Shown here piece after piece: positions 12,447-22,518 of a DNA stretch of 64,000 nt; the first letter of the stretch is position 1, and every line of letters starts with the position of its first letter. Position numbers and translations under genes: made by a program. Source of the stretch: Oxytricha trifallax (Eukaryota; Ciliophora; Spirotrichea; Sporadotrichida; Oxytrichidae); contig ARYC01017223.1 of the NCBI GenBank assembly GCA_000711775.1, positions 62,001 to 126,000 of the forward strand, in the 5' to 3' direction. The notes under the pieces are model-generated. The model was not told the origin of the DNA and did not search any database. It saw nothing but the letters and a program-made list of their open reading frames with translations.

Positions 12447-13950
12447 ATGACAAGTTCACGATTGGAATTGCTAAGAGGCGACTTTGAGATGGTCGAGAGT
12501 ATGGAGAAAGCTCTCGCTTAAGCATTCACCTATAAGGATAAATATGTAAGTGATCAATCAATGTGTTTTTTATGTCTTATATTATTTGGAATTTTAACTA
12601 GTAAATTTATTTTGCAAAATTGATTGTTACTTGAGTTTTGCATTGATTTTCGACCATTAATTAATAAAAAAATAAATCAATCTTATATATTACTAATATA
12701 GCCAAAAGAGACTGTAATCTGTGACATATTGATATCAAAATTCTAGACTATTATTCAGCAAAAGAGTCAAGAAATTTTAGATATTTATAGTGACTACGAT
12801 GGCCTTTTTAGAGAAGAAAATGACATTTTTAGTGGGTAGAAGTTTGCTTCAGATTAGCAGTAGTAGAGAGCGGTAAGTCCTAAATATATCAATATTTTTC
12901 TAGTTTTTCATCCATGAATCATTCTCATTATGGTCGTTAATGCTTTGATAATAGTTTTAAACTCAATACTAAATGATGTAAGCTGTCCCACAGGGTCAAG
13001 AAGTGCCCCAAATTAAATCAGATGTTTGGGGGAATTTCTACGAAAAATACCAAGAAGTAGAGCAGTTCAATGCAAAGTACAACTAGGGAGCTCTAATCGC
13101 AGACAACGACAATCTAGACGCCGAGGCCATGTTCAATAAAATCATGGAGGAAATTATTGCATACTGTGATAAGACTTTCACTGCAGAGGAGGGAAATGGC
13201 AAGTACTTCGATTTGCATAGTCTGTATTTGTAGTTCTGTAACATCAAGAAGTTGAGGAAGCATAATTCAATTAAATCTGATGACTATTTGACATGGCTGT
13301 AGAATTTTGATAAGTTCTTCAAGGTACCACTCTATCTCAAAAATTCAACCTATAAATATATCATATGTCTAATTTTAGGTCAAAGTTAATTTATCAATAT
13401 CGCTAATAAAAATTAATCATTTATAAATAGTTAAAATTCTACCAAATACGAGGAATATCTGAAAAATCTTAAAGCATACTTAGTAGATTTCTTCAAAAAG
13501 ACTCAACCACTAATTGATTGGAATAAGATTTAAGTTTAATAAGATGAAGTTTTCAAATCTGAATGGGAGCAAGGCAGTTTGTTTGGTTGGGAAGATGTTA
13601 TTAACAGAATCTAAGGAAGTGTCTCAGAAACAAATGAAAACGATACTTTGGATTAAAATGGTCAGAAACCCCAAAACCCCTTGTACTGTGCTGCTTGCAA
13701 CAAGATATATGCTAATGAAAATGTGTTTATGCATCATAAAAAAGGCAAATTTCATATCAAAGCTGTGAATTAAATGGGTTAGAAATTAGCTTAGACACAA
13801 GCAAATGATGGTCAATAGGATAATGCAGATAAAGCAATAGTGAGAAGTGAGTTTTCTGAGAGTCAAAAGCAAAAGTACAAAAATATAGCTGAGCTTGAGA
13901 CTTGGATACTTAGAATAAAACATTTAGCCAAATAAATTTTTATTTGTATT
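12447..13950 (+). CDS. SF3A3: SF3A3 / Prp9-like splicing factor, N-terminal two thirds
   Basis: A U2 snRNP subunit (SF3a60) needed for early spliceosome assembly. ATG at 12447 begins an N-terminal helical region. Landmarks: YSDYDGLFREEN (compare YDDKDGL in animal SF3A3), LDAEAMFNKIMEE, KYFDLHSLYLQFCNIK (compare DLHDCYLKYINLK), SEWEQGSLFGWED (compare WENGTFPGW) and a U1-type zinc finger YCAACNKIYANENVFMHH. Two GT-AG introns (about 12549-12701 and 12872-13003) and one IES near 13344-13439 (pointer AAAATTC) are visible. After IAELETWILRIKHLAKQ (about 13935) the frame runs into AT-rich DNA. The conserved C-terminal part with the second zinc finger is absent here, so the remaining segments must lie elsewhere or outside the window. 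A telomere-like 17-mer precedes the zinc finger. Confidence 0.8.
13666..13682 (+). repeat. Internal telomere-like C4A4 tract, copy 2
   Basis: AAACCCCAAAACCCCTT in the SF3A3 frame, encoding KPQNPL immediately before the zinc finger. Identical to the copies at 9387 and 22931 but read in a different frame. Confidence 0.85.
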
Positions 13951-14028
13951 TCTATTGTAAAATTCATTTCGTCTAGTTTAAATAGAATTGAAAATTTACA
14001 ATAATAAAATAGAAGCAAATTTGAATTG

Positions 14029-14541
<513 letters not shown>

Positions 14542-14762
14542 TTACAATACCAAGAATTAAATTATTTTATAAAATTATTGATGTTTAACATATCCATTAA
14601 GTAGGTAGGAGATCGAATATTTTTTAGTCAAATGATCTGCATTTTGAAGTAATTTTGATAAGTAATTAATTAATCCAAAATTAACTTAATTAGTTGACAA
14701 TGATATCGATTAACTTATGATTGATGTAATGACATCATACATTGTCTTATTAGCATAGCTGG

Positions 14763-15441
14763 TCACTGAGTCAAACCAGCTGCTTACTTGACCTTGTTCA
14801 GGTCCTTGAATCCCTGTTGGAAGAAGTACTGGAATGGATTGAATAAATTCTCGTATTCCACGAATTCTGACCATTTCACCCACCTCCAGTCGGTCTGCTT
14901 AGTTGGCTCTGTATTTATGAAATTGTACTCATCCTTCTTCACAAGAGTAAACTGTAAAACATTTTAAATATTCAAAGCACTCTGATGGATAATAGACTTA
15001 CCATGGAAATGCCTACATTATGATATCCGATATCTAAATCCATGACATTAGTGGTGCATATATAATGAATTCTCTCAGGATCCAATTATACTCCACTCTC
15101 TTCGTAAGTTTCTCTGGCCACAGCCTACTAGAAGGTCTCTCCGAATTCCATATACCCACCAGGGAACTGCCATTTATTGAGAAATGGGCCTGGCTTAATG
15201 CGTTATCCACATAATACCTCGTCAAACTCATTGAGAATCATCAATCCACATCCTACTTTTGGTCTTTTTATAATATGAGATTAATCTTAATAAGTATAAA
15301 TTTTAATTTTATTAACAATATATATTGTATTATCGATATTAACAAAAATTATTATTATTGGAGTCTCCTTGACTTATCAAATTCTTGAATTGGTTAAACA
15401 ATTTGTGTATCTTAAGACTTTTGCTGAGAATTACTTTCCAT
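14763..15441 (-). CDS. Nudix hydrolase, NUDT15-like (copy 1)
   Basis: Hydrolyses nucleoside diphosphate-linked substrates, probably in nucleotide-pool cleaning. ATG at 15441 (MESNSQQKSQ). An IES between KSRR and PKVG (pointer AGAC) separates a Gln-rich leader from the catalytic domain. The Nudix box GGYMEFGETFQQAVARETYE then ESGV fits GX5EX7REUXEEXGU. After VGISM a GT-AG intron (about 15002-14954) leads to FTLVKKDEYNFI and the C-terminal TKQTDWRWVKWSEF, as in NUDT15. TGA at 14763-14765. The domain is complete. A paralogue lies 3.4 kb away on the same strand beyond POC1. Confidence 0.88.
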
Positions 15442-15552
15442 GTTTTATTTATTAATAATATTATATTATCAGTAATTTCTAATTGGATTAATAGAGCTCG
15501 AATGATAAAATAATTAATAAAATTAAAAATTTGAATTTAAAATATTAGCAGT

Positions 15553-18500
15553 ATGAAATCAAATCTCTCTCAGTTTGGCGGTCCCCTTTCAAACCCCACT
15601 ATGTCTACTATGTAAGCCCATTCTCAGATTGGCATCTCATTAATTAAATTAGGTTATAATGCCAATTAAATAAATCACATTATAATTAATGTAAATATTA
15701 TTAAATCTCAAACAATGGAGGACCAGGAAGCCAACACCCTAAATTCTTCGCCAAAGTTGGAGATCCAGCACTTAAGAGATCATTTAAGGGACACAAAGAA
15801 CCAATCACAGCAATCGCTTTTAACCCCAATTTGAAATAAGTTGTTTCTTCATCAATTGATGGAACACTTATGGTTTGGAATTTCAAGCCAACACTTAGAC
15901 CCTACAGATTTTTTCCATTTTTGAAAGTTAAGAAATTAACTTATGTATGTTCTACATTAATTATTCCCCTTTTATAAAATGATTTATAGAAAGATTCATT
16001 GGACATAAGGGGCCAGTTTACGATCTCGCAGTTACTCCAGATGGTCAAACTATAGCTTTTTACATTTATTATACATTTTAAGAGATTTCCCTTATCATAA
16101 AAAGTAAATATTTACGTAGCTTCTTGTTCAGCCGATGAAACAGTAAGAATATGGACAAACTCAGTTTAAGGGCATTCTCAAGTAATCAAGTCCCACTCCG
16201 CCCCAGTTAAAAGTGTGGCTCTCAGTTCAGACGGTAGCTTGCTTCTCTCAGGTTCCGACGACAAAACTCTCAAGGTTTTCACTACCCATATATTTCATTT
16301 GTATAGATAATTCCCAATAGCCATTCTGTGTTATAATATTCCCAAGACAGAAAGTTCATGTTCACAATTCCAGCTCATTAAAATTGGATTAGAACTTGCT
16401 AATTCTCTCCAGACACCAGGCTGATTGGTTCAGGCTCAGACGACCGTAGTGTTAAACTTTGGGATGTCACTCAAAAAACCCTTATTAAGAGCTTTGAAGA
16501 TCATGAAAGCAGTGTAACCAGTCTATATTTAATTATTTTATTTAAAGTTTTATAATACACATTAGCAATTCTTTTTATAGGGACAATTATGATTTAATAG
16601 TTAATTAAGATATTTTAATCAATTTCGATTGAATTATTTTTTTAATTATTTTTAAAAACAATGTTTTAATTTTAATCTAACATTGACAAAACATAATAAT
16701 AATGAAATAATCGCAGATGTAAAACTTATTGTTTTATTTTATGGTAATTATAATGTCAAATAAATAAGTAAATCATATTTTTATTATAATATTATGAGTG
16801 TTAGATTCCATCCTGATGGTACCTGCATCGCTAGTGGAAGCACTGACAAGACAATTAAGATTTGGGATATCAGAAGTTAGAGACTTCTCCAACATTACTT
16901 TTATACAAATACGCTTAAATTATTCTGGTACTAAATACATTTTCTTTATTACGATGCTCATACAGATAAAGTTAATGCTGTTGCTTTCCATCCCAATGGT
17001 CGTTTTCTTCTCTCAGCCTCAAATGATGCTACTCTTATAAAAATTTATTGATTTATATTTTTAACATCATTTTTATTGGAAATTCTAATTATTAATCACC
17101 TTTATATTTATTTCATAAGAAAGTAATCCATATATGTATATTTATGAACTCTTAAGATCTGGGACTTGAGACAAGGACACATCTTATATACTTTATACGG
17201 TCATGAAGGGGCTTCAAACTGTGTGAATTTCTCACCATGTGGAGACTATTTCTGCAGTGCAGGTGCTGATTAAATTGTCATGGTTTGGAAGAGCAACCTC
17301 ACTGACACCGAGTAGGAGGTTATTCAATTTATATTTATATACAATTTAAATCATTGAATTGGCTTGGTAAAAACATTGCAATAAATTTTCAACTAAATTC
17401 TCTGTAGTTTTGATTTAAAAAAAAGGAAATTATGTATAATTATTAAAATATATTGCTTAAAATTATTTAAATTTATTTCGATTGAAGAACTAGGCGGAGG
17501 AGCTAGCAATATGTCACACATCGGTGGTAACAATGCAGCTGCCAGTGGTATTACTTCAAACAGAAAAAGTGTGGATGTGTCTAAACTTACATTATATTAT
17601 GAGGTTTTTACTTGAATAGTATTTCATCATTATGATAACTTAATATATCTAGTTTTTAGTTTAGCAGACAAAATCAAACTTCCAACAGATACTAAAACTT
17701 AGGGAAGCAAAAGTCGTCTGGGGTAGACCACTATATGCAACAGCCTCTGCCCAACGCTTCCTACAGAAACCCACCCAGCGCCTATGGTGCCACTACACAC
17801 GACAATTACTCGCACAGACCACTTACCACCACAGGTGTGGTTGTCCCTCCTGATCAAGATTTGAATGCCTATGAACATCACATGAACCCACATGCTGGTA
17901 GTGGAAGCTCTATTGGTAGTAGTGAGGAGTTGGCTCAAACTCTTGAGAAAGTCGTCTCTCAACTTGACATAATTACCAAAATATTCATATAAATTCTTTA
18001 TTTATAAATTTTATAATAATAATGTATTCTCATTTAAAAGATTAATTTAGAGAATAATCAATTTGTTTTTTGTAAAAATGCATAATAAATTGAGAATTTT
18101 CTTTTTATAAGAAAATTCATTGTATTTTGAGTGAATCTCAAGGACTCTACATGTCTTAGAGCAAAGAGTATCTATGAACGAAGAATCAGTACAAAACGTC
18201 TGGGAATATTTCAAGGAAGTGAGATAAACTCAGCAGACCCTATAGTCACAACAGTAGTAACATCCATTAACTAAGAATTAATATTCTCTAATTATATCGT
18301 AAATAATACTGATTACATTATACTTTTACTAATTAAGAGAAACTTATTCACATAACACTAATGCAAACATGATGCTTTCAGGTGGAGCCGGCGGCTTAAT
18401 GAGCATGGGTGGCTCGCTTGGAGGAGTAGGAGCAGGCACTTTCGGCAACCAAACCCAATCACAACATCAACAAACCTATGGATTTATAGTGATCTGACCA

Positions 18501-18676
18501 TATAAAAATATTGACACAGAAATCATTATTATTATACTTCCTAGAAACTAGACTTCAACGAGTTGAAATAGCAGTAGTTAATGTAACAACCACAATTCAA
18601 CGATGATGAAATCAACGAGAGAGACGATGTGAACAATTAGAACTTAGAGAATGATGAGAATCTGCAATAATAATGA
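15553..18676 (+). CDS. POC1: POC1 centriolar WD40 protein in at least ten MDSs
   Basis: POC1 is a structural protein of the centriole/basal-body microtubule wall. Seven WD40 repeats are recognisable after insert removal: RSFKGHKEPITAIAFNP, RFIGHKGPVYDLAVTPDG, SHSAPVKSVALSSDG, AHQNWIRTCQFSPD, DHESSVTSVRFHPDG, DAHTDKVNAVAFHPNG and GHEGASNCVNFSPCG, ending MVWKSN. A low-complexity linker (MQQPLPNASYRNPPSAYG) precedes the diagnostic POC1 C-terminal coiled coil (LEKVVSQLDIITK then LHVLEQRVSMNEE). A Gly-rich and acidic tail ends in TGA 18674-18676. ATG at 15553. Segments are in linear order (not scrambled), and most joins are by pointers of 3-7 bases listed separately. Joins after 17580 are less certain. 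Confidence 0.93.
15640..15710 (+). other. POC1 IES 1, pointer ATCTCA
   Basis: Direct repeats ATCTCA at 15634-15639 and 15705-15710. Removal joins QIGIS to NNGGPGSQ in frame. Confidence 0.8.
15911..15996 (+). other. POC1 IES 2, pointer AGATT
   Basis: AGATT at 15906-15910 and 15992-15996. Removal gives RPYRFIGHKGPV, as in POC1 orthologues. Confidence 0.9.
16059..16122 (+). other. POC1 IES 3, pointer TAGCTT
   Basis: TAGCTT at 16053-16058 and 16117-16122. Removal gives GQTIASCSADETVRIW. Confidence 0.9.
16289..16344 (+). other. POC1 IES 4, pointer CCCA
   Basis: CCCA at 16285-16288 and 16341-16344. Removal joins KVFTT to QDRKFMF in frame. Confidence 0.8.
16523..16799 (+). other. POC1 IES 5, pointer AGT
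   Basis: 277-base, very AT-rich. AGT at 16520-16522 and 16797-16799; removal gives ESSVTSVRFHPDG. Confidence 0.8.
16899..16952 (+). other. POC1 IES 6, pointer ATTAC
   Basis: ATTAC at 16894-16898 and 16948-16952. Removal gives LLQHYDAHTDKVNAV. Confidence 0.88.
17038..17154 (+). other. POC1 IES 7, pointer ACTCTTA
   Basis: ACTCTTA at 17031-17037 and 17148-17154. Removal gives SNDATLKIWDLRQG. Confidence 0.92.
17325..17477 (+). other. POC1 IES 8, pointer TTATT
   Basis: TTATT at 17320-17324 and 17473-17477 gives an in-frame join (TEQEVISIEELGGG). A 3-base ATT alternative is also in frame, so the exact boundary is uncertain. Confidence 0.65.
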
Positions 18677-18786
18677 GCGAATTATAAAAAAGATAGTTAA
18701 TAATCCTTAAAGTGAAAATCAACTTAAGTGTTGATGGACTAATTTTGGAATCATATATATAATTTTACCAATTCTTGTCAAATTTT

Positions 18787-19323
18787 TCAATTTTTTAATC
18801 TTGTCATTTTATTCATCTAACTCGAAGAAATTAAATGTACTTAGATTTTTTTCACAAGAGTAAACATGAAAAGGGTTACGTAGTGATAGTTATAGTGAAG
18901 ACCTCTGCCATTGATTGTTGTCAAGTACTTTACTCTGTCATGTGGGAACAGGACTCCACATTCTTCCTCGACTTCACGCACTATACAATCTTCAAAGGAT
19001 TCACCGTATTCTAAGTGACCACCTGGGAAGCTCCAAGTGTTGTGCTGGAAGTCACCAGGTTGAATTATGGTAAAATAATCAATGAATATCATGATAAAAA
19101 TTCTTTGACAGACTAAGACTTCATCTTACTCGTTTAATATGAAAGCTCCCAATCCCACCTTTGGCCTCTTAGATTTATCGAATAACTATTAATTTGGTAG
19201 TGGTTTTTATTATGTAATATCTGAAGATGGTGGAATTGAAGCAGTTTAGTCATTATTTCCCAGGTTAAAGTCATTTTGTACTTAATCTTATTGGCTTTAA
19301 AGATGTTCTTAGGTTTGTTCCAT
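18787..19323 (-). CDS. Nudix hydrolase, NUDT15-like (copy 2), C-terminus missing
   Basis: ATG at 19323 (MEQTQEHLQSQQ), a Gln-rich leader, then FDKSKRPKVGLGAFILNE. An in-frame insert of about 40 bases (pointer AATT) interrupts CQRI-QPGDFQHNTWSFPGG. The Nudix box GGHLEYGESFEDCIVREVEE then ECGV is intact. The protein continues NYHYVTLFMFTLVKK, then turns into AT-rich sequence and meets TGA at 18787-18789. The conserved W-x-W-V-x-W-x-E-F C-terminal part present in copy 1 is not here. Either it is on a separate scrambled segment or this copy is truncated. Confidence 0.8.
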
Positions 19324-19506
19324 TCTCTTTATTAACTATGTAAAGTCTATTTATAAACTGATATTATTTAATAATTAGAAGGCTCCATTATTTGTTGACA
19401 TAAAACTTGCTCTAAGAATCAATCAATGGATTAATTTAATGTGTTAATGCATTGTTAAATAAAGAGAGAAATGAAAATATTCCTTCTCTGAATGTGTGTA
19501 ATATTC

Positions 19507-20339
19507 TCATTCTTATCCAGTGGGATGTACAGCAGCAGTAGCTCTTCTGATGGGTCTGTTGTTTCTGAGATTATCGAACTTCTCGAAGGGAGTGGGGAAT
19601 GGATTGTCGACGGTGAAGTGAAGCATCTATTGCATCATTTCTTCATCTTCGTCCTCGTAGTAGAGCTCCTCCCATGGTTTCCATTTCTTCATTATTCTCA
19701 AGAGTTTCAACTCGTTGTGAGCTTGAACGATAAGCTCTTCGATAAGACCGAAAGCTATCTTTTCTTCTATAGCTCTGATTGACTTAGTCTCGTCAACTAC
19801 CTTCATTCTGAATCTGGTGAGTTCTTGTGAAAGGAACTTGTAGCCTAAATTTATCAAGTTTGTAGTTTATTTTAAATAAAAACAATTCAAGAGAAAAAGA
19901 GATAAGGCATTTTATTGCAGATGATTAAATTATACTTACCGTATTTGTCTGGAAGTTCTTTCATTTCTTCAAGAGTGAGATAGTAAAGTTTCATAAGCTT
20001 CATTCTGGGGTATGGCTCAACATCCAAGAATGCAATACCAGTAGAGAGCTAAAATGCAATGTTACTAATTGAAATTCCTGCAATATTATAAAATGTGCTG
20101 CTTACCTTAAGTGGACCATCATGCTCCATATATTTCTTATAGTCGAAAGTTCTCTCCCAAACTGGCTTCTCCAATTGAGCTTTAGCTTCGTATTCAGTAA
20201 TTGGGGTTGGATCGTGAAGATATGGATTGTTGAAATCTGATCTGAAACCTCTTTGAGAAGTGGGAACTAAGACTCTTGATTATTGAGCACCCTTTTGAAC
20301 GAGCACTTAAGTGCCTCTCAAAAACATCTTTGATAACAT
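19507..20339 (-). CDS. NDUFA5: NADH dehydrogenase 1 alpha subcomplex subunit 5 (complex I B13)
   Basis: Accessory subunit of mitochondrial complex I. ATG at 20339 (MLSKMFLRGTQVLVQKG) starts a basic, mitochondrial-presequence-like leader. The family core follows: LEEMKELPDKYGYKF, VVDETKSIRAIEEKIAFG, EELIVQAHNELKLLRIMKKW and KPWEEL. The KKWKPWE motif is characteristic. Two GT-AG introns (about 20106-20049 and 19944-19859) interrupt it and no IES is evident, so it appears to be a single MDS. TGA at 19507-19509. The N- and C-terminal extensions are longer than in the animal protein. Confidence 0.82.
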
Positions 20340-20480
20340 ATTTTTTCAATTATTATAATTATTAATCATTTATTTAGAATATCATTAATATTTTAGTTAC
20401 TATAAATTTGATATTACATGTTATTTCTATAAAAATTATAGTAACTATAATTTCAACTTTATTACAGCAGATTTTCATTT

Positions 20481-21500
20481 TTGGAATCAGGAAAAGAAGC
20501 AATAGATATCAAGTCAAAAATAACAAAGAAAACCTCTCCGACACGGCTGGATCCAACAATGAATTCAAAATTGCACAACGCTAACATGCCCTCTGTCCTC
20601 CCAAATGTTAAAAATAAATATTACACAAGATCCACGCTAGTTAAAAATCTGATTCCCTTCCCAAGTGAGGGCAAAGTCAGAGCACTTTTTAGTGAGTAAC
20701 CTAACTTCAGTTTGCCTAAAATAGGGGCTAAAAATCAGAGAAATCGTACTTAGGAAAGCGGATTCATAGATGGCTAGGGGAGCTTTATTGAGAATAGCAA
20801 GTCCCCAGTTAGGAACTCAAACTTTGATACTTAGTATTAAACTACAAACATGAATACTATCGATGGAGGCAATAAGCATAATTCAAGCTCAAATGTATAT
20901 GATTAGAAACATTACTATTCTTAGAGTGACAGTAAAAATCCAATTACTAAGTATAATATAGTCTTTAATAAATCATTGAGCAGAGGTAGTATTTTCTTCT
21001 TAAATGAATATACACCAGTTATAGTTTCACCTTCTTAAAACAATATGTATGTTTTTAAAGTATGGAAGACATTAAAGCCCTGTAAATCCCTTGACTTAAA
21101 CATCCTAAAGTCCCCTAATCGGCACTCACAAAAAATCCACCACAAGTCCTTCTCACAATTACTATATAAACCCCAGTGCTCGTGAGCTCCAAGAAGACCT
21201 CTAGAAAGAATCTCGTTTACTGGACATGATAAATAAAGTGCAGATGTTTCAAATTGCAGGGGATAAGATCAATAAATAGCTCATGGCCAGAAAGCTAAGC
21301 CCTGTTTTCTCTCTTTAAATCCAAGATGGTTCCTACTCTAATTAGTAAGAAAGTATTAATATATAAGAAAATAGTACAATTGTTTTATAATTAATAAATA
21401 TATAGAGAGTTAATATATTATTGATAATAATGGGTTAAATAAGAAAAATGGGAATAGAAACAGAGCAAGCATGGACAGACTTAATCATATCAAAGATTGA
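20481..21500 (+). CDS. Ser/Asn-rich coiled-coil protein, uncharacterised
   Basis: The frame is open from about 20470 through TAA/TAG Gln codons. The first clear ATG is at MNSKLHNANMPSVLP; the true start may lie upstream across an IES. A disordered Ser/Asn/Pro-rich region leads to a coiled coil, ARELQEDLQKESRLLDMINK. A frame change near 21050 is resolved by a tiny IES (pointer GTATG). A second AT-rich insert (about 21365-21430) precedes the last piece (GNRNRASMDRLNHIKD) and TGA 21498-21500. No known family was recognised. Confidence 0.65.
21052..21064 (+). other. Very short IES (13 bases), pointer GTATG
   Basis: GTATG at 21047-21051 and 21060-21064 flank eight A/T bases. Excision changes the frame from one that ends at TGA near 21187 to the open coiled-coil frame (NNMYGRHQSPVNPL). 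Confidence 0.55.
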
Positions 21501-22518
21501 ATATAAAATTGAATTTCTTATAAATTTATCAGTATAATTTAATTTTTAAATTGCTATTAATTTTTTCTTGTTATTTCTATTATAGAAATCTTAAATTTAC
21601 AATATTGAAATAAATAATTATAGGTAATTAAATTAAATTAAAATATCGACAACTATAAGATATATCAAATTATTCTAAATAAATATATTTTATTTGAAGA
21701 TATGGGAAATTAAGTGAATTGTGCTAATACTTGTAATGATTAGCAATAAGAAAATATCTACACACCTAATATTGAAAATTTTAGTGTGTAAGAAATTTTA
21801 TTTTCTAAAAAAATACTCATCGTGAACAATATATAAATTATTTTTATATAATGTAATCATTAAATTTCTTTAAAAAAATTATTATTTTTATAGGTAACAT
21901 ATATTTAATTTTTTTGGGACTTAAATTTAACGACTTCATATTAATCTCTTAACTTATAAATTTCGTTTAAACTGAAATTATAAAAAAATTAAAAATGTCA
22001 CAATAAAATTTGAGCTATTTAAAGAGATTTTTGTGAATTAAGTGTTAACCTAAATAAAATTAATCATCATATCACATGTACTCATCATAATAATTAAATA
22101 ATAATTTCATAAATGAAAGTTTTGATAAAAATAATTAAGAATAACTTGAAATAAATTACTACAACTCTCCTGACTAATATAGTTTAGATTCGCAAAAAAG
22201 TATCACGTCTTCTTAATTGAGATAAAACCTCATTAATAAGTAATTAATTAGTATAATGGTTATTAATTGTGAAGTCATAATTGAGTTAAAAAAATTTTAA
22301 TTGTATAGAATTATTTAATTATTCAGTCTTGATAAATTTTATCTTTCTTAAAAGCTAATTTTATATTAACTTATTTATATTTGCTTATCCTCTGCCATAG
22401 TTTAATGAATGATGGGTGTTTATAAATATCATAAATTTAATTTTAGTTAGATGCTTTTTGTATGCCATTATATATATTTTTATCATTTATTTTAAAACAT
22501 ATCAGCAGTATATTTTGG
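21501..22518. other. AT-rich non-coding spacer
   Basis: About 1 kb of very AT-rich sequence without recognisable coding pieces or repeats. It separates two plus-strand genes and probably contains their chromosome ends. Confidence 0.55.
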
